Below are positions 1-6,620 of a DNA stretch of 17,064 nt, in pieces. The notes under the pieces were generated by a model, which was not told the DNA's origin, made no database searches, and saw only the letters and a program-made list of their open reading frames with translations. The first letter of the stretch is position 1. Every line of letters starts with the position of its first letter. Position numbers and translations under genes: made by a program. The DNA is taken from assembly GCA_964544765.1 (NCBI GenBank), contig CAZJDM010000096.1, positions 1 through 17,064 on the forward strand. The letters run 5' to 3'. This stretch comes from CAZJDM01 sp964544765 (GTDB taxonomy: Bacteria > Bdellovibrionota_B > Oligoflexia > CAYFLR01).

Positions 1-222
1 CGTCAACCAAGAGGGCGCCCTTCTCGTTACGAAAGGTATATCAATATTACATCTATCTTTGATATCAGCAATACATCCCCTGTATTCATAATCAGTAATG
101 AAGGTTTTAATATTACAAGCATTGTTTTGGCATAAATACCTTTGCTTTTCATTTTTTGAACTACCATTTTTAACTACATCATCTGACTTACATCGGGGAC
201 ATAATAGTGGGATCAAAACCAT
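1..222 (-). CDS. IS1-family InsA-like protein, N-terminal part, runs off the left edge
   Basis: Reading leftward from an ATG at 222-220, 74 codons are open to the window edge. A GGAGG ribosome binding site lies about 5 nt upstream. The N-terminus has the zinc-ribbon layout of IS1 InsA: C8-P-R-C11, then K-N-G, then QRYLC (C31) and C36, then a TDYEYRG segment. InsA is the DNA-binding protein of IS1 that precedes the InsB catalytic frame. After about residue 58 the sequence no longer resembles what I recall of InsA (a helix-turn-helix would be expected), so the element may be truncated or rearranged close to the edge. InsB is not visible. The zinc-ribbon match is seen directly; the IS1 assignment rests on family knowledge. 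Confidence 0.6.
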   Translation of the reverse strand, partial: MVLIPLLCPRCKSDDVVKNGSSKNEKQRYLCQNNACNIKTFITDYEYRGCIADIKDRCNIDIPFVTRRAPSWLT

Positions 223-290
223 TAGCGCCTCCAACTTAATTTATTTTTAAAAAATAATTATTGGAGGTATTTTCTCCTAATCAATTTATA

Positions 291-316
291 AAATCAACAA
301 TTTACACCCACCACCC
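291..316 (-). repeat. Candidate IS1-type terminal inverted repeat
   Basis: Read toward insA on the minus strand, this stretch begins GGGTGGTGGGTG and continues into TAAATTGTTGAT. It lies about 70 to 95 nt upstream of the insA start, where an IS1-type element would end, and it begins with GG as many IS1-family ends do. The partner end and any target duplication lie outside the window, so the exact boundary is unproven. Confidence 0.4.
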
Positions 317-338
317 TTTATTTGTAATTACACTACAT

Positions 339-1271
339 CTAGGGACACTTTATTTCGTGACCTTCTTTACCCTCTGAACCCTCTAATTTTTCAAGATCTA
401 TATCACTCACTATTGGAGACACACATGAACCCTGATAACATTTACGGCACTCGCAAACGCTACTTCTTTCTTTTTTGCATTCCATCCAGTATCTAACTCC
501 CTTTATACAACAATTGGGTTTTCCTCCACATTTGGGGTGAGTCTTAACCAGGCATGATTTGTTATCTTTACAACACCCCTTATTGGAAGATCCCCCACAA
601 GGGCTTTTCTTATAATTCATGCAATCTGTACCACCTTTAATTGCAATCTTACAATTATAGAAGTATCCTCTATTACCCTCCATTTTACATTTGTTATATT
701 TAGCTTTATTAGGTTCATCCTCAGCACATTTATGATAATAGCCTTTTTTCCCTTGTATTGGATCAATACACACTTTGCTTAAACACTTTCTATCTTTCCA
801 TTTTTGACAAGTGTTGGAACCATCCTTTTTAAGTTTTGAACAATAGTATTCTATACCCATACGACAGTAACCTTTTGGGCCTTCCTTATTAACGTTGACT
901 TTAGGACATTCAGTCGCATAAACTTTTTTACCACCCGTTTTGACTTCTTTTCCTTGATAGCAACGCATCACTCTTTTTCGTTCTTCAACACTTTTTGATT
1001 TTTCCTTTTTACCTGGTACTTGCTTACCTGACCTTGTCTTTTCATTTGTAACTTGCTTTTTCTTCTTAGATTTTTTTACACATTTTCCTTGGGCATTACG
1101 GACTGTATTAACGCCACATTTTTTAACACACTTACCATTAATTAACTCTTTAAACATTGAACACTTAATTGATTTACCCTGTTTTTTTGATTTTGAATAA
1201 GACTCCTCACCAAATATAGTAAAAATAAAAAACAAACACAAAAGATACATGATTCCAACTGATCTAAACAT
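339..1271 (-). CDS. Exported lysine- and cysteine-rich protein of unknown function
   Basis: A 310-residue protein I do not recognise. It begins with a hydrophobic signal-like segment (about residues 5-20, LLCLFFIFTIFG) followed by a strongly basic region, so it is probably exported. Outside the signal there are 28 cysteines, many in pairs or short-spaced groups (CC at about 233-234 and 255-256, C-x-C at 274-276), with repeated short units of the kind GxxGYxxxC and KC. This suggests a disulfide-rich or metal-binding extracellular protein. The basic region at about 65-100 (KKSKKKK and similar) is low-complexity. The ATG at 1271 has an AGGAG 6 nt upstream; a second Met at residue 8 would also leave a signal peptide. 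The stop (TAG) lies just inside a candidate IS1 end. Function unknown. Confidence 0.75.
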   Translation of the reverse strand: MFRSVGIMYLLCLFFIFTIFGEESYSKSKKQGKSIKCSMFKELINGKCVKKCGVNTVRNAQGKCVKKSKKKKQVTNEKTRSGKQVPGKKEKSKSVEERKRVMRCYQGKEVKTGGKKVYATECPKVNVNKEGPKGYCRMGIEYYCSKLKKDGSNTCQKWKDRKCLSKVCIDPIQGKKGYYHKCAEDEPNKAKYNKCKMEGNRGYFYNCKIAIKGGTDCMNYKKSPCGGSSNKGCCKDNKSCLVKTHPKCGGKPNCCIKGVRYWMECKKERSSVCECRKCYQGSCVSPIVSDIDLEKLEGSEGKEGHEIKCP

Positions 1272-1323
1272 AATTAACTCCTACTTTGAAATTTTAGAAA
1301 GGGGAAATTTAATCCATATATAA

Positions 1324-1351
1324 ATTGTACACAATCAATTTTTTTTAACAA
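1324..1351 (-). promoter_or_regulatory. Candidate sigma70-type promoter for the Cys-rich gene
   Basis: On the minus strand there is TTGTTA (1351-1346), a 16-nt spacer and TACAAT (1329-1324), about 50 nt before the ATG of the Cys-rich gene. Read by eye in very AT-rich DNA, so chance matches are likely. Confidence 0.35.
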
Positions 1352-1373
1352 GATAATCATAAGATTTTTTTTA

Positions 1374-2270
1374 TCAAAATAATTTTATTTTTAGATCAGG
1401 GGAGGTTTTTTGCAACCTTTGAAAATGTTTGATAACGTTTTCTTTATTATTCAATTTCCAATTGTAAGAAATGGAAGTGGAGTATTCACTATATTTTTTA
1501 TATCGCTTAGGTGCGTATTTTAAAATAAACCTTAAAGGTTCTTTACCTTTTAAAATGAAGTCTTGTTTGAACCAACGAAATAGTTTGGTAGTTAAAATCT
1601 TATTAGGGCCGGTATCCCAAAAACCTTTACCAATACGTAGATGAAGTGGGTTTTTGAAGGAGTTTGTTATTACTTCATTCAACTGGCTATCAATTTTGTT
1701 AGATTGAAAGGGGATAGGCTTTAGACTTGGACAAGAGACCGAGGCGCAATTAATAGCAAAATGAATGCGGGGTTCCTTGAGAGGACGTAAGATTTGATGT
1801 TCAATATGATCCAATGAATATTTTTTACCCGCTACTTTAAATTTTTTGTTTTTCCAACCAATGTCTTTTAAAGAAGTAATATCTGGCATGTGTTCCACAA
1901 CTTCAACTAAAGTAAAGAAGTTATACGCGTTGATCCAGAACGATAATACCTGGTCGTGTTTTGACGGCGGTTGAGTTTTGTTTAGTTTTTGCTGTTGGCT
2001 TTGTAAAAGTTTTTGTAAGGTATTATCGGTTTTTAACTTTTGGTAATCAATATAACTATGAGAAAAAGGACCATCAAGTCCCTCTAACTTTAGTACTATT
2101 ACACTACTCGCTAACAGCTTGCCGTAATCTTCCCAAGTTCCTCGCTTAGATTTGTTAGTAATAGAGTCAGCCTTGATGGAAGGAGAAGCCGGAAAAAGAA
2201 GAGGGATGAGTAAAATTGTCAAAATGATTAGAAAAGATTTATTAACGATTGAATTTTTTGAATTTTTCAT
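1374..2270 (-). CDS. DUF547 domain protein, exported
   Basis: A 298-residue protein with an N-terminal hydrophobic segment (about residues 11-28) ending near PASPS, which fits a signal peptide or anchor. The DUF547 (PF04784) signatures are clear: SFWINAYN (about 110-117), then IEHQILRP (about 156-163), and HFAINCASVSCPSL (about 170-183) with its two conserved cysteines. DUF547 has no established reaction. I chose the ATG at 2270 over an in-frame TTG at 2291 because it has AGGA 6 nt upstream and overlaps the previous gene's stop as ATGA, a typical translational coupling. Coupling to a TVP38-oxidoreductase gene fits a conserved neighbourhood I recall from many proteobacteria, so the products probably act together in the envelope. 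Confidence 0.88.
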   Translation of the reverse strand: MKNSKNSIVNKSFLIILTILLIPLLFPASPSIKADSITNKSKRGTWEDYGKLLASSVIVLKLEGLDGPFSHSYIDYQKLKTDNTLQKLLQSQQQKLNKTQPPSKHDQVLSFWINAYNFFTLVEVVEHMPDITSLKDIGWKNKKFKVAGKKYSLDHIEHQILRPLKEPRIHFAINCASVSCPSLKPIPFQSNKIDSQLNEVITNSFKNPLHLRIGKGFWDTGPNKILTTKLFRWFKQDFILKGKEPLRFILKYAPKRYKKYSEYSTSISYNWKLNNKENVIKHFQRLQKTSPDLKIKLF

Positions 2271-4423
2271 CTTTTTTCCTTTCGTCGCCAAGCGTGAAAC
2301 CTAGCTAAATATTCTAGAGCTTTCTTAGGAGCATGGTTCTTTTTCCAATTGCCGGCGGCAAATTTGTTAGACTCTACTAAAGTGGGATAAATGTGAATGG
2401 TTTCCAGGATCTTGTTCATACCAAAGCCATGTTTCATGGCTGCAATGTACTCAATGATAATATCTCCCGCATGTGTACCAACAATGGTTGCCCCAAGGAT
2501 CTTATCTTTGCCTGGTACAGTGAGTACTTTGATAAATCCATGATCTTCACTATCGGCCATGGCCCTATCTAAATCATCAATACCGTAGGTTGTTACTTCA
2601 TATGGTATGTTTTGCTCTTTGGCTTCTTGTTCATTAAGACCCACATGAGCTACTTCAGGATCTGTGAAAGTGCAGCGAGGGATAACACGATAATCAGCTT
2701 TAAATGATTTAAAAGGACTAAATAGAGCGTTTATTGATGCATACCATGCTTGATGAGCAGCAGTGTGAGTAAATTGATATGGACCAACTACATCACCCAC
2801 TACATAAATATTGGGATAGTTAGTGCGTAAAAATTCATCTGCGGTAATAGTTCCTCGGTTAGTAAGAGGTACTTGTAAATCTTCTAATCCAAATCCAGTT
2901 ACAGTAGCTTTACGGCCCAAGGCAACTAAGACTTGATCAAAAGGAACGTGGATTTTTTGCTCACCCTTTTTACTTTCACATATCAAGGAATAACTATCTC
3001 CATCCTTTTCAAAGGCAATTGCTTGATGATCGTATAGAAGTTTAATGCCTTCCTTGCGAAATTGCTCCATAACCACTTGACTGGTTTCTTCATCCTCCTT
3101 ATTTAAAATACGTTGTCCCCGCTGTACTATAGTGACTTCTGATCCAAGTCTAGTAAAGCACTGTGCCAGTTCACAACCAATGGGTCCACCTCCTAAAACC
3201 AGTAATCTGGATGGAAGTTTCCTAATTTGCCAAATAGTGTCGGAGGTTAGATATTTTATTTCATCAATACCAGGTAAAGTTGGAACAAAAGGAGTTGCGC
3301 CGGTAGCAATTACGATGTTCCTAGTTGTTAATATCTGGTTGTTAATCTGTACCCGAAAGGGCGATAGGATTTTGGCGTGACCAGTAAAACAATCAACCCC
3401 TAGTTTAGTATAACGCTCGATCGAATCATGAGGAGCTACTTTTTGAATTATATTCTGAACCCGCTCCATTACTTTGTCAAAATCAAAATCTACCGAAGCG
3501 CTATTAAAACCAAAATCAGTTGCTCGTTTAATGTAATTGACTATTTTAGAGGATCTAATAAGTGCCTTGCTGGGCACACAACCAGTATTTAAACAGTCTC
3601 CCCCCATTTGATGCTTTTCAATCAGCGCTACTTTGGATTTTACCGCGGAAGCAATATAGGCTGATACTAGTCCGCCCGATCCAGCTCCAATTACGATAAT
3701 GTTATAATCGAAACTAGAAGGTTTGGGATATTTGGCATAGATCCTTCGGGTTTTTAAAAATTCTATCAATCTCTTGGCTAGTAAGGGAAAAATACCGATT
3801 AATGAAAAGGCCAATATTAGTTCCATGGAGAGTAGACCCTGCAAAGAGGTAATTTTAGCTAATTGGGTACCAGCATTTACATAAACCACGGTACCGGCAA
3901 ACATGCCCACTTGACTGACAAGAAAAAACGTCACAATTCCCATAGGAGTGAGTCCTAAAAGCAAGTTAATCAGAAAAAAGGGAAAGATAGGGATCAGTCT
4001 TAAGGTGAATAGGTAAAAAGCACCTTCCTTTTTTATACCTTCGTTGATAGTTTTTAATTTGTGTTCAAATTTGGTTTGTACAAAATCCCGAAACAGATAG
4101 CGAGAAGCTATGAAGGCTAGAGTAGCTCCTATAGTGCTGGCGAATGATATAACTATTACTCCTTTCCATAGTCCCAGGATTGCACCACCAGCCAGAGTTA
4201 AAATGGTGGCACCTGGTAGAGAAAGTGCCGTAGTGATAATGTAAATTGCCATGTAGTATGTTATGGAGGTTAGGGGATTAGCAGTATAGTATTGTAATAA
4301 ATGATTATATTTACTTTTTAGGAAGGCGAGGGTTAGATATTGATCCAATTGAAAGTGAAAGAACAGTAGAATTGCTAAACCTATCAGTAATGCAATTGAC
4401 AATTTTGTGGTTAGTTTTTTCAT
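2267..4423 (-). CDS. Fused TVP38/TMEM64 (VTT) membrane protein and FAD-dependent pyridine nucleotide-disulfide oxidoreductase
   Basis: 718 residues in two parts. Residues 1 to about 225 form a multi-helix VTT/TVP38 domain with LPGATILTLAGG (69-80) and the conserved RLIPIFPFFLINLLLGLTPM (142-161). Residues from about 240 form a class I flavoprotein disulfide reductase: FAD-binding GAGSGG (246-251), redox pair C277-x4-C282, NAD(P)-binding GGGPIG (411-416), FAD-contacting YVVGD (540-544), and HIYPTLVE (677-684) at the dimer interface. That last motif has Tyr where lipoamide and glutathione reductases have the catalytic His. There is no HMA domain and no C-terminal cysteine pair, so it is not a typical mercuric reductase; the substrate is unknown. 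The ATG at 4423 has AAAGG 7 nt upstream. The stop overlaps the DUF547 start. The fused architecture is already known in bacteria. Confidence 0.9.
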   Translation of the reverse strand: MKKLTTKLSIALLIGLAILLFFHFQLDQYLTLAFLKSKYNHLLQYYTANPLTSITYYMAIYIITTALSLPGATILTLAGGAILGLWKGVIVISFASTIGATLAFIASRYLFRDFVQTKFEHKLKTINEGIKKEGAFYLFTLRLIPIFPFFLINLLLGLTPMGIVTFFLVSQVGMFAGTVVYVNAGTQLAKITSLQGLLSMELILAFSLIGIFPLLAKRLIEFLKTRRIYAKYPKPSSFDYNIIVIGAGSGGLVSAYIASAVKSKVALIEKHQMGGDCLNTGCVPSKALIRSSKIVNYIKRATDFGFNSASVDFDFDKVMERVQNIIQKVAPHDSIERYTKLGVDCFTGHAKILSPFRVQINNQILTTRNIVIATGATPFVPTLPGIDEIKYLTSDTIWQIRKLPSRLLVLGGGPIGCELAQCFTRLGSEVTIVQRGQRILNKEDEETSQVVMEQFRKEGIKLLYDHQAIAFEKDGDSYSLICESKKGEQKIHVPFDQVLVALGRKATVTGFGLEDLQVPLTNRGTITADEFLRTNYPNIYVVGDVVGPYQFTHTAAHQAWYASINALFSPFKSFKADYRVIPRCTFTDPEVAHVGLNEQEAKEQNIPYEVTTYGIDDLDRAMADSEDHGFIKVLTVPGKDKILGATIVGTHAGDIIIEYIAAMKHGFGMNKILETIHIYPTLVESNKFAAGNWKKNHAPKKALEYLARFHAWRRKEKR

Positions 4424-4439
4424 GGTGGTACCTTTACGT

Positions 4440-4460
4440 TTATTAATAATAATAATAATT
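4440..4460. repeat. Short (TAA)n trinucleotide tract
   Basis: The 61-bp gap between the repeat protein and the VTT-oxidoreductase gene contains about five consecutive TAA/AAT units. It lies roughly 20 nt upstream of the AAAGG ribosome binding site. Such tracts can change length by slippage, but no effect is shown here. Confidence 0.5.
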
Positions 4461-4484
4461 AATTGGCGCGAATCAATCTAGTGA

Positions 4485-5735
4485 TTATTCAGGTTGTGCA
4501 ACAACCACAAAAAGTCCGCTGCCCCATTCAATTTGATTGTTATCGGGAGGAGTCAATCCGCATTGAAAAGATAGATCTCCATGGTTATTTAGATCAATTC
4601 CTCCGCTAAATACCGGTACATGATCTGACTCTTGGTCAATACGAGCTTGACCTAAGTCAGTTTCAATTAAATCATGTTCACTAATTATTTTTTTGATTAT
4701 ATTACCATCAGATATGAAGATCGTTTGTAGACTATTTTCGTCTCGACCTCGAAATGCAACCCAGCCTTGCTTATTAACCACAGGAGGAAAAAAATCAATT
4801 GTGGTTATTTGTGAGTCGTTGGTACTGGCGATGATTGATGTTTGTATACCATTATATAAGTAAATAGCCCGATTCTGATCGATCATGGTTACCGTAAAAG
4901 CTATAAAACCATTGTCGGCAATAGATGGAGAGTTATCAAATTTGGCAATGGGGGAATTCTTATCCATATCATTATCTTGCATAATAATTTGCTGAGTTTT
5001 ATTTTTCCACCAAACAATGATAGCGTCTGGATTGGAATCATCCAGTGAATTTGCTTTACCATATCGTACTTTGGCTACTAAATCTCCCTTATCATTCATT
5101 TTAGGAGCAAATAAGTATGAATAAGGGCTGGAAGCTGTGTGTCCATTATCTACAGCTAATGAGTTTAATTGAGTTTCAATATAACCTCTGATATAGGCTT
5201 TTTGTCGTTGATAATTTTCTACTCGAAAACTGATAATATTAGAATCTCCAATTTGGATACCTTGAAAGAAACGGGCATTAAATGAGTCGGAGGGGTCTAC
5301 CACTAAATCAACTTTTTTGGTGTGGTAATCAAAGAGATAAAGACCAGTGGAATAAAAATCTCTACTGGCTTGATCAAAAAGAAGCATTCCTTTTTGATTT
5401 AAAGATAGGTCACTGATAAATAACTCGGGCTTGGTTTGGTAAATAATTTCACCTTTTGCGTGCTGTCCCATCCAAATACCACCCACTGTTTCACCATTGA
5501 TAGCATTGAGATCAATAGCAACTTGCCTACGATCGTTCAAAACAGCAGTACTATTGTAAAAGGTGCTAAGTGGCGGTAAACCGAAACCATCCTTTATGTT
5601 GCTTCTAATTTGCAGTTCAAAATGGGAATGAGTAGGTAGTTGAGCATTTACATTTATGGGGAGTGAAAATACCCATAGGCTGATAATTATATAATTAGCT
5701 AGTATTGATCCTAAGTTTGGTTGAAATGTATTCAT
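4485..5735 (-). CDS. Exported protein with NxxGxxxF-type tandem repeats, probably beta-propeller-like
   Basis: A 416-residue protein. The N-terminus has a hydrophobic stretch ending in a likely signal peptidase site, INVNA-Q (about residue 31). The body repeats short units in which an Asn- and Gly-containing turn is followed by a beta strand: LNDRRQVAID, LNQKGMLLFD, MNDKGDLVAK, IADNGFIAFT, VNKQGWVAFR and LNNHGDLSFQ. This pattern matches the NxxGxxxF tandem-repeat proteins (DUF7453-like), which are secreted or surface-anchored and of unknown function; a propeller fold is an inference. Only one cysteine is visible, near the C-terminus, and there is no clear C-terminal anchor. The ATG at 5735 is preceded by AAGG about 9 nt upstream. 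It lies 61 bp before the VTT-oxidoreductase gene and may share its transcript. Confidence 0.75.
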   Translation of the reverse strand: MNTFQPNLGSILANYIIISLWVFSLPINVNAQLPTHSHFELQIRSNIKDGFGLPPLSTFYNSTAVLNDRRQVAIDLNAINGETVGGIWMGQHAKGEIIYQTKPELFISDLSLNQKGMLLFDQASRDFYSTGLYLFDYHTKKVDLVVDPSDSFNARFFQGIQIGDSNIISFRVENYQRQKAYIRGYIETQLNSLAVDNGHTASSPYSYLFAPKMNDKGDLVAKVRYGKANSLDDSNPDAIIVWWKNKTQQIIMQDNDMDKNSPIAKFDNSPSIADNGFIAFTVTMIDQNRAIYLYNGIQTSIIASTNDSQITTIDFFPPVVNKQGWVAFRGRDENSLQTIFISDGNIIKKIISEHDLIETDLGQARIDQESDHVPVFSGGIDLNNHGDLSFQCGLTPPDNNQIEWGSGLFVVVAQPE

Positions 5736-5747
5736 ATATTTAAACCT

Positions 5748-5777
5748 TTTGTATAAAATTAATTTGTATAAAATTAA
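5748..5777. repeat. Two perfect tandem copies of a 15-bp unit in the leader of the repeat-protein gene
   Basis: The unit TTTGTATAAAATTAA occurs at 5748-5762 and again, identically, at 5763-5777, followed by more TTAATTAATTAA. On the minus strand each copy offers a TATACA-like -10 hexamer. The copy nearer the gene abuts its AAGG ribosome binding site, so copy number could affect initiation. This is an inference. Confidence 0.7.
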
Positions 5778-5805
5778 TTAATTAAAAAATTAAATGATTA
5801 AAAAA

Positions 5806-6030
5806 TCAAGCGATATCTATCCAGTCAATGTTTAAACAACATAATTTTTCGGGAGGGGACTTGGCAACTATCTTCGACACTTTTTTAGTAAAGTCAGATA
5901 ACATATTATGAATTATTTGACGATCTTTAGCTGAAATAGTCAGGGGTGCCGTAAAGACAAATTCTTCTTTAGTAATGTTTTCCATTTTTGAGATAGCTTT
6001 AAGCCGCCAGTTAGTGTGATGTCGGATCAC
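5806..6030 (-). pseudogene. C-terminal remnant of a TIGR02147-family regulator
   Basis: This frame carries ALTISAKDR-like and SPPEKLCCLNIDW-like segments, which match the C-terminal end of TIGR02147 (DUF4423-type) proteins: a helix before the last domain, an APLTIS segment, and a final VYQLN-like strand. It overlaps the upstream HTH fragment in another frame. Together the two pieces give about 160 residues against a family length of about 270. Roughly 100 or more residues from the middle are therefore missing, and the remaining parts are out of frame. The only start at the frame's beginning is a GTG at 6030, inside the overlap and without a clear ribosome binding site, so independent translation is doubtful. 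Confidence 0.7.
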
Positions 6031-6286
6031 TAGTGTATGCTCGGGCTTTTTGAATTAAAATTAAAAAATATTTTGTTTCTATGGTATCTAAGCCAAAATA
6101 GGCACTTAATGAATAAGCTTGATCCATAGTTAAATGCCGATCACCGTTTAATATTTGGCTCAGTAAAGTAGAATGAATTCTTAAATGTTGGGCAATTTTT
6201 CGAACTTCCCCATAACCTTTTTTGGGCATTTCTTTGATTAGTAATTTAATAATTGTTTTATAGTCATCAAATTCAAAAATGTTCAT
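6011..6286 (-). CDS. TIGR02147-family N-terminal HTH fragment (91 residues)
   Basis: A 91-residue protein matching the first domain of TIGR02147-family regulators: VRKIAQHLRIHSTLLSQILNG (about 28-48) is an HTH followed by the conserved RHLTMDQAYSLS and a YFLILIQKA segment. The full-length family has about 180 more residues, which are missing or out of frame here. The ATG at 6286 has AAAGGA about 7 nt upstream and a perfect palindrome at 6311-6326 in its promoter region. It could still be made as a short DNA-binding protein, or it may simply be decaying. The reading frame and HTH are seen directly; continued function is an inference. Confidence 0.7.
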   Translation of the reverse strand: MNIFEFDDYKTIIKLLIKEMPKKGYGEVRKIAQHLRIHSTLLSQILNGDRHLTMDQAYSLSAYFGLDTIETKYFLILIQKARAYTSDPTSH

Positions 6287-6310
6287 AAAAACATCCTTTT
6301 ATAAGATTAA

Positions 6311-6326
6311 ATTACAATATTGTAAT
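6311..6326. promoter_or_regulatory. Perfect 16-bp palindrome, candidate operator of the HTH gene
   Basis: ATTACAATATTGTAAT is a perfect inverted repeat 25 bp before the HTH start. On the minus strand a TATAAT (6336-6331) precedes it, so the predicted transcription start falls inside the palindrome, the usual place for an autorepressor site. No convincing -35 hexamer is visible. Confidence 0.5.
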
Positions 6327-6425
6327 TACTATTATATGCATTTTACAAATAATATCTAGAATTTTTATCCCTTATGTCATAATTCCCTAAACGTTAATAA
6401 TGGGAATGGCAGAAATTTCTGTAAA

Positions 6426-6452
6426 AGGTGTAATAACAGGTGTAATAACAGG
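6426..6452. repeat. 12-bp tandem repeat, 2.25 copies
   Basis: AGGTGTAATAAC is repeated perfectly at 6426-6437 and 6438-6449, followed by AGG of a third copy. It lies in the noncoding gap; role unknown. Confidence 0.75.
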
Positions 6453-6574
6453 GTAAAAGATAAATTGAAGTGTAAAAAGCGTAATGGTAAATCGTGGGAG
6501 AAAATAATAGAATCACTTCCATCTCAAAACAATTAACAAACCTTAATTAAATGAATTAAGTAGAATGCAAGAAC

Positions 6575-6601
6575 AGTCGGTGGTGCATTGTATTACCGAC
6601 T
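6575..6601 (-). terminator. Hairpin behind korB, probable terminator of the kor genes
   Basis: AGTCGGT (6575-6581) and ACCGACT (6595-6601) form a perfect 7-bp stem with a 13-nt loop, 20 nt past the korB stop. The sequence after the stem on the minus strand is only mildly U-rich (GTTCTTGC), so it may instead be a 3'-end stabilising hairpin. Confidence 0.5.
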
Positions 6602-6620
6602 TATTATAATTAATGAGTTA

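Larger units (their letters stand above)
6287..6620. other. Noncoding gap between the HTH fragment and korB
   Basis: A 334-bp AT-rich gap. It holds the palindrome and TATAAT next to the HTH fragment, a 12-bp tandem repeat (unit AGGTGTAATAAC, 6426-6452), and a hairpin near the korB end (6575-6601). An 18-codon plus-strand ORF crosses the repeats but has no ribosome binding site. I see no other gene or RNA. Confidence 0.6.

Noticed and set aside
3132..3380. 82-codon plus-strand ORF opposite the oxidoreductase
   Set aside because: It overlaps the GGGPIG nucleotide-binding region in antisense; no ribosome binding site or domain is evident.
2267..4423. Mercuric reductase
   Set aside because: The CxxxxC pair and Tyr at the HIYP motif are shared, but there is no HMA domain and no C-terminal cysteine pair for mercury.
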